A stretch of DNA of 45,009 bases, taken from assembly GCA_015493215.1 (NCBI GenBank), contig WGDP01000027.1, positions 1-45,009 on the forward strand, written 5' to 3'. The translations under genes and the position numbers were made by a program. Positions within the stretch are counted from its first letter, which is position 1; every line of letters begins with the position of its first letter. Under the pieces are notes generated by a model. That model was not told the origin of the DNA, ran no database searches, and saw nothing but the letters and a program-made list of their open reading frames with translations. This DNA comes from Bacteroidales bacterium. GTDB lineage: Bacteria > Bacteroidota > Bacteroidia > Bacteroidales > F082. Shown here piece after piece: positions 1 to 8,388 of this stretch.

Positions 1-680
1 CCCGGATATAGGGTCAACCGCGATTGATTTAAAGTTGTTTCCAGGTGGCTGTGTTCGTATCCAACCGCTCCAATTAACTGTAGCTGATGGTTAAAAACAT
101 AATATCCGGCATCAACGCTTGTATAAATGGTTCCTTTTTTGGTGCTTGCCGGTTCCTTTAAAAAACGGTCGTATTCCAAATTGGCATCCACCGAAAAATT
201 TGCTCCCTTTTGGTAAGAAAATACACCGCCAACCCCTAACTGAGTAGTGTTGTCTTCGGTTTTTACACCCCTGTTGAAATTCCCTTCTCCCATGGGAATA
301 TTTATCCCTCCCATAAGTGCCAGTCCCACCTTTTTTTTCTGCATCAATACATATCTGGCGCCAAAAAAACCGGTTTTCATATCCAAAGGAATGGAAACTC
401 CTACTTCCAGCTTATCAAACAAGCCATAAGTAAACCGCATCCCTACTCCGGAATATCTGTTTATACTGTCGGGACTAAGAAAACTATTTTGAAGTTCCTT
501 GTCGTTGTTCCAGTTATAACGACTTTGTCCGTAATAAAAAGCCGGTTCAAACTCAATATGGTGATGGTCAACAACATCAACACAATAAGAGCGTAACTTA
601 GAACCTGATATGCCTCCAATTTGTGCAAAAAGCTGAATGGATAAAAGAGTTAGTAAGGAGAGAAACAAGGACTTTTTCAT
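1..680 (-). CDS. Outer-membrane beta-barrel-like protein (3' end cut by window edge)
   Basis: An open frame begins at the ATG at 680 and runs off the left edge, giving 226 residues. It opens with a clear signal peptide (MKKSLFLSLLTLLSIQLFAQ). The rest alternates short amphipathic strands with glycine- and aromatic-rich turns, for example YSGVGMRFTYGLFDKLEVGV and VGLALMGGINIPMGEG, as in transporter or MetA-like outer-membrane barrels of Bacteroidota. The C-terminus is missing, so family assignment is tentative and no substrate can be inferred. A TACTTTTG box lies about 50 bases upstream, so the gene may be transcribed separately from the TPR gene ahead of it on the same strand. Confidence 0.75.
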   Translation of the reverse strand, partial: MKKSLFLSLLTLLSIQLFAQIGGISGSKLRSYCVDVVDHHHIEFEPAFYYGQSRYNWNNDKELQNSFLSPDSINRYSGVGMRFTYGLFDKLEVGVSIPLDMKTGFFGARYVLMQKKKVGLALMGGINIPMGEGNFNRGVKTEDNTTQLGVGGVFSYQKGANFSVDANLEYDRFLKEPASTKKGTIYTSVDAGYYVFNHQLQLIGAVGYEHSHLETTLNQSRLTLYP

Positions 681-731
681 TTGTAAAATTTTTCTGCAAA
701 TGAAACCAATCTCTCAAAATAAATGAATCAC

Positions 732-739
732 CAAAAGTA
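732..739 (-). promoter_or_regulatory. Candidate -7 promoter box (TACTTTTG) for the barrel gene
   Basis: On the minus strand this reads TACTTTTG, matching the Bacteroidetes TAnnTTTG box, in the 74-base gap between the TPR gene and the barrel gene. No well-spaced -33 TTG is visible, so support is moderate. Confidence 0.4.
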
Positions 740-754
740 GGTATTTTAAAAAAA

Positions 755-1492
755 TTATTTTTTTGTGCAATATGCATCAAAAGCTTTTTGCCCGTCAGCC
801 GAACCCATGGAAGCAGCCTTTTTCCAGTCTTTACAGGCCTTATCGGTATTTTTGGAATAAAAGTAGGCAAGCCCCCGGTTAACATAAACTTTTTCAGTTT
901 CAAATCCTAAGTTAATGGCTTTTGTAAGGTCGTCAGCTGCTTTGTCATATTGTTTGTTCATACCAACAATTGTCCCGCGATTGTAATAGGCCATTCCGTA
1001 ATGCGGTGCAACTTTAAGCGCTTTATTATAGTACTCCAACGCTTTGGGGAAATTATTCTGATTAAAATAAATGATGCCTATTGAAACCAATGATGCCGAA
1101 TCATTTGGATCATATTTTACAGCATCCATATAGTACGATTTAGCCAGATTATTGTCGCCCTGCATTTGATATATCTTGCCAAGATTATAATACACTTTTG
1201 CGTTGGCCGGATAAACCGATGCCGATTCGCGAAAAGAGGCAATGGCTTTTTCGTAGCTTTTATTGTTGTAGTGTTTAACGCCTTCTTTAAAAAGGTTGTA
1301 TGCTCGTTTTTTATTGTTGGCTGCTAAAACCTCTTCCTTACTGTGTTCGCTGGTTTTTTTTATCGACAGGGGTTTTGCTTTAGGATTCGACTTTGCGGGT
1401 TCACGACCCTGTCCGGGAGGGGGCAACTTTACTTGTGCCATGGCAGTCCACGAAAACATTACAATTACTGCTAAAAACAATATCTTTTTCAT
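755..1492 (-). CDS. Exported tetratricopeptide repeat protein
   Basis: This 245-residue protein has a signal peptide (residues 1-19, ending SWTAMA before Q20). A proline- and lysine-rich linker follows to about residue 60. About five TPR units then fill residues 62-235; their marker residues include YNLGKIYQMQGDNNLAKSYY, AYYNRGTIVGMNKQYDKAA and VYVNRGLAYFYSKNTDKA. TPR arrays form helical scaffolds for protein-protein contacts, so a periplasmic adaptor or assembly role is likely, but no partner is evident. The last repeat has the cysteines of Sel1/TPR-like ends (DKACKDW, DAYC). No enzyme motif is present. A TAACTTTG box lies about 35 bases upstream of the ATG. Confidence 0.88.
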   Translation of the reverse strand: MKKILFLAVIVMFSWTAMAQVKLPPPGQGREPAKSNPKAKPLSIKKTSEHSKEEVLAANNKKRAYNLFKEGVKHYNNKSYEKAIASFRESASVYPANAKVYYNLGKIYQMQGDNNLAKSYYMDAVKYDPNDSASLVSIGIIYFNQNNFPKALEYYNKALKVAPHYGMAYYNRGTIVGMNKQYDKAADDLTKAINLGFETEKVYVNRGLAYFYSKNTDKACKDWKKAASMGSADGQKAFDAYCTKK

Positions 1493-1525
1493 TTGTCAAT
1501 AAATTTCTGAGAAGAATTTTCGGCA

Positions 1526-1533
1526 CAAAGTTA
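1526..1533 (-). promoter_or_regulatory. Candidate -7 promoter box (TAACTTTG) for the TPR gene
   Basis: On the minus strand this reads TAACTTTG, an exact TAnnTTTG match. It would place transcription start roughly 25-30 bases before the ATG at 1492. A TTTG lies upstream but only about 14 bases away, shorter than the usual spacing. Confidence 0.45.
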
Positions 1534-1660
1534 GAATAAGATTAGAACAAATGTTGTTGCCCGGAAACTTTATAGGGTAAAAATAGTGTTAATATTTCTT
1601 ATTTCAAAATAAGTAATTCCGGTTAAATGCTTATTTATACAAGATTTAAGCACTAAAAGC

Positions 1661-1691
1661 TTGTTTTACAGTTGTTAAATAGTTACATTTG
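1661..1691 (+). promoter_or_regulatory. Candidate Bacteroidetes promoter (TTG / TACATTTG)
   Basis: TTG at 1661-1663 and TACATTTG at 1684-1691 are separated by 20 bases, which fits the Bacteroidetes -33/-7 arrangement. It implies a leader of about 75 bases before the ATG at 1773 and argues against the upstream TTG (1689) as start codon, because that codon overlaps the -7 box. Confidence 0.55.
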
Positions 1692-1772
1692 CCTGTTTGT
1701 AGTGGTACTGAATTAGTGTTTAGTTTTTGGTTGTTAAAAACAGGTTTATATTATATTAAATATCAAACGGTT

Positions 1773-3284
1773 ATGGTAAAACGGTTCTCTTTAAAAACAT
1801 TGTTGGCAGTATTGTTTTTTGCATTAATGGTTTATGGTCAGAATACAATTGGTAGCAATAATAATACCAATTTCCGGCTTCAAAATAATGTAAACGGAAA
1901 CTATATGCAATATTACCATAACTTCATGCAGACGCTGAATCCGGTAAATTATTGCAAAAACAATAAAACAAATCGTGAAGACGGGTTAATATTTGTAATT
2001 GATACGGCCACTGTTTATTCAGTTTCCTCTTCTCCCAAAAAGTATACTTATACTTACTCAAATCAGGGATACCGGTTAACCACTCTTACTCAGGTTGAAC
2101 AAAACGGCAATTGGGAAAATTCAACCCTTCAGGAGTGTACTTATGATGAAGCCGGAAACAAACTCACCTCAATGTGGAGTTTTTGGGATAATAACAGTTG
2201 GGTTCCTTCAAGCAGAACCACCAATTCCTATTCGCCTGAAAACAACCTTTTAAGTTCGTTATCCGAAATCTGGGAAGATGATGTTTGGAAATATAACGAG
2301 ATGGATACTTACATGTATAATACCGGCGGCAAGGTTGTATCGCATATTATTCAGGTGTGGTCGGATGGCGACTGGGCTAACTTAAACAAAGAAATATACA
2401 CTTACGATGCATCCAACAACCTTATTACAGCTTTGGGAGAAGTCTGGTTGGCCGGAGCATGGCGCGAAGACCAACAATATGTACACACTTACGATGCCAA
2501 TAATAATATGATTACGGTAACGTATGACGAAATGCAAAGCGGAGTCTGGGTACATATCTCCAAAGATACCAACACCTACAATGAAGCCAATAAAAAAACA
2601 AATGATTTAAGTAAAGTGTGGAATGATTCGGTTTGGGTTAACAACACCAATTATTCCTATACTTACAACGACCTTGATTATCTTGAAGAAAGTACGGGTG
2701 AGGAGTGGCAAAACAATAACTGGGTTAATTTTGAAAAACATACATACAGCTATGGCGATTATGGCGGTATAGAAACCGAATTATCCTTTTTATGGGACAA
2801 TGATAATTGGGTTAACAATTATATGAAGCAGTACGTTTATGATGATAATGGCAATGCATTATCAGGAAATTATTACTACTGGGATGGGAGCGGTTGGACA
2901 CAAAATCAGGAAGCGCCACTGGAAATGTTTTATAGTTATGCCGGAAAAACAGAAGTTTACCTCGGCTATTTGTGTGATGCCGCCTACTCGTCGATGATAG
3001 TTGGTGTTGATGAAAACAACACAAACGCTTATGATGTGGTTTGCTATCCAAACCCTTTTAATACGGTTGCCAATGTTAAGTTTAATCTAAAGGAATACTC
3101 ATTGGTAAAGGCCACACTTTACGACATTAACGGCAAAGAAATTAAAAGTTTTGGCAATGATTATTTAAATGCGGGAACGCATAATATTTCGGTTTCTTCA
3201 GCCGGATTAAAAAACGGGGTCTATTTTTTGAAACTTGATTTGAATAATTACGTAAAAACCTTGAAGTTATCAATTGTAAAATAG
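1773..3284 (+). CDS. T9SS type A cargo with ten ~30-residue Tyr/Trp repeats
   Basis: The protein has 503 residues from the ATG at 1773. The open frame extends further upstream, but the signal peptide (KRFSLKTLLAVLFFALMVYG) begins only after this ATG. From about residue 90 to 390 there are about ten degenerate repeats of 29-30 residues following the scheme x-Y-D-x-x-x-N-(8)-W-x-x-x-x-W-(7)-Y, for example TYDASNNLITALGEVW. This resembles YD/RHS-like beta-strand repeats of secreted Bacteroidota proteins. The final ~85 residues are a type A T9SS sorting domain (CYPNPF, LYDINGKEI, NGVYFLKL). It is therefore probably exported and attached to or released from the surface; its ligand is unknown. The next gene starts 30 bases after its stop with no terminator between, so they may be co-transcribed. 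Confidence 0.85.
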   Translation: MVKRFSLKTLLAVLFFALMVYGQNTIGSNNNTNFRLQNNVNGNYMQYYHNFMQTLNPVNYCKNNKTNREDGLIFVIDTATVYSVSSSPKKYTYTYSNQGYRLTTLTQVEQNGNWENSTLQECTYDEAGNKLTSMWSFWDNNSWVPSSRTTNSYSPENNLLSSLSEIWEDDVWKYNEMDTYMYNTGGKVVSHIIQVWSDGDWANLNKEIYTYDASNNLITALGEVWLAGAWREDQQYVHTYDANNNMITVTYDEMQSGVWVHISKDTNTYNEANKKTNDLSKVWNDSVWVNNTNYSYTYNDLDYLEESTGEEWQNNNWVNFEKHTYSYGDYGGIETELSFLWDNDNWVNNYMKQYVYDDNGNALSGNYYYWDGSGWTQNQEAPLEMFYSYAGKTEVYLGYLCDAAYSSMIVGVDENNTNAYDVVCYPNPFNTVANVKFNLKEYSLVKATLYDINGKEIKSFGNDYLNAGTHNISVSSAGLKNGVYFLKLDLNNYVKTLKLSIVK

Positions 3285-3314
3285 TAAAATAAATATTTAT
3301 AAACATTCTCGATC

Positions 3315-5669
3315 ATGAAAGCAAAATTTTATTCACTTGGATTAGCCTTGGTTGTTTTTCTCTTTGCAGGATTACAGCTTTCGGCTCAAACACCCACCAT
3401 CACACTCCTTCAACCCACTGACCCGGGTATTGAATGGACAGCAGGTGGTACATACGTCATTTCATGGGTTGATAATTTCCCTCACGGAGTAGATATTTTA
3501 TTAACAGACGATAATGGTACCACTTTCGACACCATTGAAAAAAATGTTCTGGGTTCCGTTTATTACTGGAACACTACCGGTTATGCTTTGGGTACCCATT
3601 ACAAAATTAAAGTAGAAAGTACGTTGGCAAACAGCTATTCCGATATGAGCGGGCATACATTTAAACTGGTTGACCAAACCAACGGATACATCACTATGGA
3701 GCAACCCACCGGAGGCGAAACATGGTCGGAAAGCCAACAGTATTTAATTTCGTGGAACGATAACCTTACCGCTCCTGTTATGGTTGAGTTGTTAAAAAAC
3801 AATGCTCCCATTGATACGCTGGCTGCCTCCACAACAGGAAGCACTATCTATTGGACTATTCCAACAGGGTTGGCTGCATCCGGTTATATTTATAAAATCA
3901 GGGTTTCTTCAACAGTTTCAGGGGCAACCACCACACCTGCTGTAAGCAGTGGCTTTAAAATTATTGCTTCTTCAGCTACTTATGTCGAGGTTTATCAACC
4001 TAATGGAGGCGAAAGCTGGGCCAGAGGTTCTGTTCATGTTGTTTCATGGAACGATGATTTAACCGAGCCTGTCAATATTGAACTTTGGAAAGGCGGTACA
4101 AAATACACCGATCTTGCCACCAACGTTACCGGAACAACTTATTATTGGACAATTAGCGACACAACCGATGCTGCCACCAACTATCGGATATTTGTTCGCA
4201 GTACGTTAGACCCCACTCATGTGTATGACCGTAGCAACGGCTATTTTAAAATTACCGCTTCAACAGGAACTTACGTTGAAGTTTATCAACCCAATGGCGG
4301 TGAGCGTTGGGCCAGAGGAACCACACACAAAATTTCTTGGAACGATGATGTTTTTGAACCTGTATATATTCAATTATATAACTCATCAACGCATACCTAC
4401 ACAACATTAGACACCAATGTTATGGGAACCACCTGGGACTGGAATATAGACAATACAATCTCCACTACAGGTTATTATTATATTTATGTACGCAGTACAT
4501 TAGACCCCACACATGTTTACGACAGAAGCAACGGTCATTTCAGAATTACCGCTTCTACCGGAACCTATGTTGAAGTTTATCAACCCAATGGCGGTGAAAG
4601 CTGGGCAAGAGGTACAGCCCACCTTATTTCGTGGAATGATGATATTTTTGAGCCGGTGTATATTCAGTTATACAATGCATCAACGCATACCTACACAACC
4701 TTGGATACCAATGTGGTTGGAACTACCTGGGTATGGAACATTGACAATTCATTGGCCACAGGAAGCTATAGAATTTATGTTAAAAGCACATTAGACCCAA
4801 CCCATGTTTATGATTATGGTGGCACTTTCCACATTACCGCTTCCACCGGAACCTACGTTGAGGTATATCAACCCAATGGCGGTGAAAGCTGGGCAAGAGG
4901 CACCTCTCATCTTATTTCCTGGAATTGCGACTTTCCGGAAGGCGTAAACATTATTTTAAAACAGGGTTCTACCATAGTGGATACCATAGGACTGGATCTT
5001 CCAAAATCAACAATAGTTTGGGATATTCCCTCAACAGAACCCACAGCATCCAATTACAAAATTGAAATTTATAGTACATTAGACAGCTTACACTTGCACG
5101 ATTATAGTGATGGAAACTTTAGTATTACCGCATCAACCGGTACTTTTGTTGAAGTATTGGAACCCAACGGAGGTGAAGTTTGGGCTGCCGGTACAAGCTA
5201 TTGGATTTCGTGGAACGACGACTTTACAGAGGGCGTTAATATTGAATTATGGAAAAATGGTGTTTACGATTCCAATATCGCAACCGATGTTTTAGGTTCA
5301 GCTTATTCATGGGCTATCCCTGTTACCCAGGATCCGAATACTCATTATAAAGTTGAAGTTTACAGCACTTTAGATAGCCTTAACTTACATGACTTTAGTG
5401 ATGGCTATTTTGAGATTGTTCCGCAAACTATGATGTCGGTTTATCCCAATCCTGCTGATAACCATGTAACCATAAATATGGAAAACATGCGTAACAACAG
5501 CAGTTATACCCTTCAATTGTTTGACAGGTTTAATAAGCCGGTTATCGAGTTGCAAACCAATTCGAAAACAACCACCTTGTCAACAACAGGTTTATCCGAT
5601 GGAATTTACTTTGTAGTAGCAACCTCAGATAAAAACAGGGTTACAAAAAAAGTGATTATACAACATTAA
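3315..5669 (+). CDS. T9SS type A cargo with seven ~95-residue KNH-like repeats (paralog 1)
   Basis: This 784-residue secreted protein has a signal peptide (about residues 1-24, ending GLQLSAQ). Seven tandem domains of about 95 residues follow, from residue 28 to about 700. Each opens with a motif like VEVYQPNGGESWARGT, continues with ISWNDD and a V-I-L/Y-L strand, and closes with RSTLDPTHVYDRS and ITAS. The pattern matches the Ser-Thr-rich GPI-anchored/KNH-type beta-sandwich family (PF10342-like). The last ~80 residues form a type A sorting domain (YPNPADN near residue 710, ending DGIYFVVATSDKNRVTKKV). No catalytic motif is visible, so an adhesive or structural surface role is most likely. 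Repeats 3-6 are very similar to each other at the DNA level. The next gene but for a 286-base gap is a full-length paralog. Confidence 0.88.
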   Translation: MKAKFYSLGLALVVFLFAGLQLSAQTPTITLLQPTDPGIEWTAGGTYVISWVDNFPHGVDILLTDDNGTTFDTIEKNVLGSVYYWNTTGYALGTHYKIKVESTLANSYSDMSGHTFKLVDQTNGYITMEQPTGGETWSESQQYLISWNDNLTAPVMVELLKNNAPIDTLAASTTGSTIYWTIPTGLAASGYIYKIRVSSTVSGATTTPAVSSGFKIIASSATYVEVYQPNGGESWARGSVHVVSWNDDLTEPVNIELWKGGTKYTDLATNVTGTTYYWTISDTTDAATNYRIFVRSTLDPTHVYDRSNGYFKITASTGTYVEVYQPNGGERWARGTTHKISWNDDVFEPVYIQLYNSSTHTYTTLDTNVMGTTWDWNIDNTISTTGYYYIYVRSTLDPTHVYDRSNGHFRITASTGTYVEVYQPNGGESWARGTAHLISWNDDIFEPVYIQLYNASTHTYTTLDTNVVGTTWVWNIDNSLATGSYRIYVKSTLDPTHVYDYGGTFHITASTGTYVEVYQPNGGESWARGTSHLISWNCDFPEGVNIILKQGSTIVDTIGLDLPKSTIVWDIPSTEPTASNYKIEIYSTLDSLHLHDYSDGNFSITASTGTFVEVLEPNGGEVWAAGTSYWISWNDDFTEGVNIELWKNGVYDSNIATDVLGSAYSWAIPVTQDPNTHYKVEVYSTLDSLNLHDFSDGYFEIVPQTMMSVYPNPADNHVTINMENMRNNSSYTLQLFDRFNKPVIELQTNSKTTTLSTTGLSDGIYFVVATSDKNRVTKKVIIQH

Positions 5670-5711
5670 TTAAATGATGTAGAAAGCGTATAGTTCTTTT
5701 TATATACAAGG

Positions 5712-5811
5712 GAAACCGATTATAAACATCAAAAGCAGTACTTGCTAATTTTAACAATAAATCGGCAATATCTGTAAAAACGTGATTACCAATATGTTTA
5801 TAATCGGTTTC
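5712..5811. repeat. 18-bp perfect inverted repeat enclosing a 64-base spacer
   Basis: GAAACCGATTATAAACAT at 5712-5729 reappears as its exact reverse complement at 5794-5811. The 64-base AT-rich spacer makes a 100-base unit in the 286-base gap between two paralogous genes. There is no T-run and the loop is long for a terminator. A MITE-like remnant, a recombination footprint or a long-range regulatory stem are possible. Confidence 0.7.
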
Positions 5812-5955
5812 TGTATTGTAAAATTTGTGTCAAAATCAGAAACAAAACAGGCGTTATAACCAATTATTGTTATTTAGAATACTGTTTCATAACATTTTAA
5901 ATAATCTGGTATAATGTTTGAAAAAATATAATAGTATAACCTAAATTTTACGGTC

Positions 5956-8304
5956 ATGAAAAAAATATTTTACTCCCTCGGTTTAAGCTTTGTGGCTTTG
6001 TTTCTGTTTTCGAACATGGAGCTAAAAGCGCAAACGCCTTCCATCACGCTTCTTCAACCAACCGATCCCGGCATTGAGTGGACAGTTGGTGGTACGTATG
6101 TTATATCATGGGTTGACAATTTTACTTCCGGAGTTGATGTTCTGGTAAGCAGTAATGGCGGATCAACCTATTCGCTCATTGCATCAGATGTTCCCGGATC
6201 AACCTATTACTGGAACACAACCGGCTATCCCATTGGCCATCGTTACAAAATTAAAGTCAGAAGTCATTTGGCTCACAACTATTATTCAAGAAGTGCCCAT
6301 CGATTTAAATTGGTAGATCAGGCAGGAGGTTTTATAACCCTTGAACAACCCACAGGAAACGAAACCTGGGCTGAAGGAAGCACCTATCTTATTTCGTGGA
6401 ACGATAACCTGACAGCTCCCGTAACTGTTGAGTTGTTAAAAAATAATTCACCCTATTTAGTTATTTCCGCTTCTACAAAGGGAAGTACTTTGAGTTGGAC
6501 TGTGCCTACGGGATTGGCAAACAATTCTAAAATTTATAAAATCAGGGTTTCTTCAACGGTTCCCAATGCAACAACATCTCCCGCCACCAGCGGGCGGTTT
6601 AAAATTTCAGCTTCTGCCGGTACTTTTGTTGAGGTGTATCAACCCAATGGAGGTGAGAGATGGGCCAGAGGTACAACACATTTAATTTCGTGGAACGATG
6701 ATATTCCGGAGCCGGTTAATATTGAGCTATACAAAGGCAGTTCAAAGGTTGGCGATATTGCCACCAATGTTGTTGGCTCCACCTATTCGTGGACCATTGA
6801 TCCGACACAAACAGTGGCCAACAATTACAGAGTTTATGTTCGTAGTACCTTAGACCCAACCCATCTTTACGATAGAACCAACGGACATTTTAGAATCACT
6901 GCTTCCGGGGGAACCTTTGTTGAAGTTTATCAACCCAACGGTGGTGAAAACTGGGCCAGAGGAACTACGCACCTTATTTCGTGGAATGATGACCTTACCG
7001 AACCTGTTAACATTGAGTTGTATAAAGGAAATACAAAAGTTGCCGATCTTGCCACTAATGTTGTGGGATCAACTTACTGGTGGACCATTGACCCGACGAT
7101 AACCACCGCAAACAATTACAAAATTTATGTTCGTAGCACGCTTGACCCGACTCATCTGTATGACAGGAGTAATTCCAGATTTCACATCACTGCTTCTGCA
7201 GGAAGTTTTGTTGAAGTAATTCAGCCCAATGGCGGCGAAAGTTGGGCAAGGGGAACTACGCACCTTATTTCGTGGAATGACGACTTGTCGGAGCCTGTTG
7301 ACATTGAACTCTATCAGGGCAACACCAAAGTTAGCGACATTGCTACCAACGTTACAGGCTCAACCTATTCGTGGACAATCAGTCCCACCCAAACAATTGC
7401 CAATAACTATAGAATTTATGTGCGAAGCACTTTAGACCCAACCCATCTGTACGACAAAAGCGATACAAAATTTCATATTACAGCTTCAAGTGGCACCTAT
7501 GTTGTAGTTTATCAACCCAACGGAGGTGAAAACTGGGCCAGAGGCACTTCGCACCTGATATCGTGGAATGATGACTTTCAGGAAACCGTTAATATTGAGT
7601 TATGGAAAGGTGGTTCGTTTAATGCTACCATAGCTTCAAATATTACGGGATCAACATACTCGTGGGATATCCCGACTGCAACCACACCGGGTTCCAACTA
7701 TAAAGTTAAAATTTACAGTACCGTTGACGGAGCATTAAAAGACTTTAGTGATGCTAATTTTACCATAGCAGCATCTGCCGGTACATACGTAACCATCAAT
7801 CAGCCCAACGGAGGAGAGGTGTGGACAGCAGGTAACGACTATTGGATTACCTGGGAAGACGATTTACCGGAAGCCGTTAACATTGAATTGTGGAAAGGTG
7901 GTAGTTTTAACTCAACCATTGCTTCAAATGTTACGGGGTCAACTTATGTGTGGACTATTCCTGCCACTCAAACGTTAGGAACCAATTACAAAGTTAAAAT
8001 TTACAGCACTTTGGATAACACCATTAAAGATTTTAGCGATGCTAACTTTGAAATCGCAGGGCCAATGATGCTATCGGCATATCCCAATCCGGCAAACGAT
8101 GAAACAACCATTAGCATGAAAAATATGCCGGGCAACAACTATACAGTGCAGCTGTTCAACAGATTTAATGTTAAAATTGGTGAGTACCACAGCACATCAT
8201 CAACCGTTAATATTTCAACCGAAAATCTTGCTGACGGTATTTACTTTGTTGTGGTTACCTCCGACAAAACAAGTGCCACCTCTAAAATTATTGTACAGCA
8301 TTAA
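5956..8304 (+). CDS. T9SS type A cargo with seven ~95-residue KNH-like repeats (paralog 2)
   Basis: This 782-residue protein is the tandem duplicate of the gene at 3315. It has the same architecture: a signal peptide ending NMELKAQ, seven KNH-type repeats of about 95 residues, and a type A sorting domain (YPNPANDETTISMKN, ending DGIYFVVVTSDKTSATSKI). The first repeats of both proteins are almost the same (ITLLQPTDPGIEWT-GGTYVISWVDNF), and repeat order is preserved. This points to whole-gene duplication rather than independent assembly. Its central repeats use SWARGTTHLISWNDDL and IATNVVGSTY with little divergence. No catalytic residues are apparent. It is followed by a strong hairpin terminator at 8327, so it is probably the last gene of its transcript. 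Confidence 0.88.
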   Translation: MKKIFYSLGLSFVALFLFSNMELKAQTPSITLLQPTDPGIEWTVGGTYVISWVDNFTSGVDVLVSSNGGSTYSLIASDVPGSTYYWNTTGYPIGHRYKIKVRSHLAHNYYSRSAHRFKLVDQAGGFITLEQPTGNETWAEGSTYLISWNDNLTAPVTVELLKNNSPYLVISASTKGSTLSWTVPTGLANNSKIYKIRVSSTVPNATTSPATSGRFKISASAGTFVEVYQPNGGERWARGTTHLISWNDDIPEPVNIELYKGSSKVGDIATNVVGSTYSWTIDPTQTVANNYRVYVRSTLDPTHLYDRTNGHFRITASGGTFVEVYQPNGGENWARGTTHLISWNDDLTEPVNIELYKGNTKVADLATNVVGSTYWWTIDPTITTANNYKIYVRSTLDPTHLYDRSNSRFHITASAGSFVEVIQPNGGESWARGTTHLISWNDDLSEPVDIELYQGNTKVSDIATNVTGSTYSWTISPTQTIANNYRIYVRSTLDPTHLYDKSDTKFHITASSGTYVVVYQPNGGENWARGTSHLISWNDDFQETVNIELWKGGSFNATIASNITGSTYSWDIPTATTPGSNYKVKIYSTVDGALKDFSDANFTIAASAGTYVTINQPNGGEVWTAGNDYWITWEDDLPEAVNIELWKGGSFNSTIASNVTGSTYVWTIPATQTLGTNYKVKIYSTLDNTIKDFSDANFEIAGPMMLSAYPNPANDETTISMKNMPGNNYTVQLFNRFNVKIGEYHSTSSTVNISTENLADGIYFVVVTSDKTSATSKIIVQH

Positions 8305-8326
8305 TTGTCTTAAATAATTAAGCATT

Positions 8327-8358
8327 AAAGGCGAGGAGCAATGCTCTTCGCCTTTTTT
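8327..8358 (+). terminator. Rho-independent-type terminator
   Basis: AAAGGCGAGGAGCA (8327-8340) pairs with TGCTCTTCGCCTTT (8342-8355) with a single G-U pair, and is followed by a six-T run. It lies 22 bases after the stop of the second KNH-repeat gene and separates it from the rhomboid gene. Confidence 0.85.
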
Positions 8359-8388
8359 GTTATTTTTACCGGAGTATTATATTTTTAA

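Noticed and set aside
598-903. 101-codon minus-strand frame across the barrel/TPR gene boundary
   Set aside because: It overlaps both well-supported genes in another frame, has no signal peptide or recognisable domain, and reads as a shadow.
4219-4794. Short plus-strand frames within the KNH-repeat genes (also near 6917 and 7229)
   Set aside because: They recur at the same place in each DNA repeat in an alternative frame, as expected from repetition of the real coding sequence rather than from separate genes.
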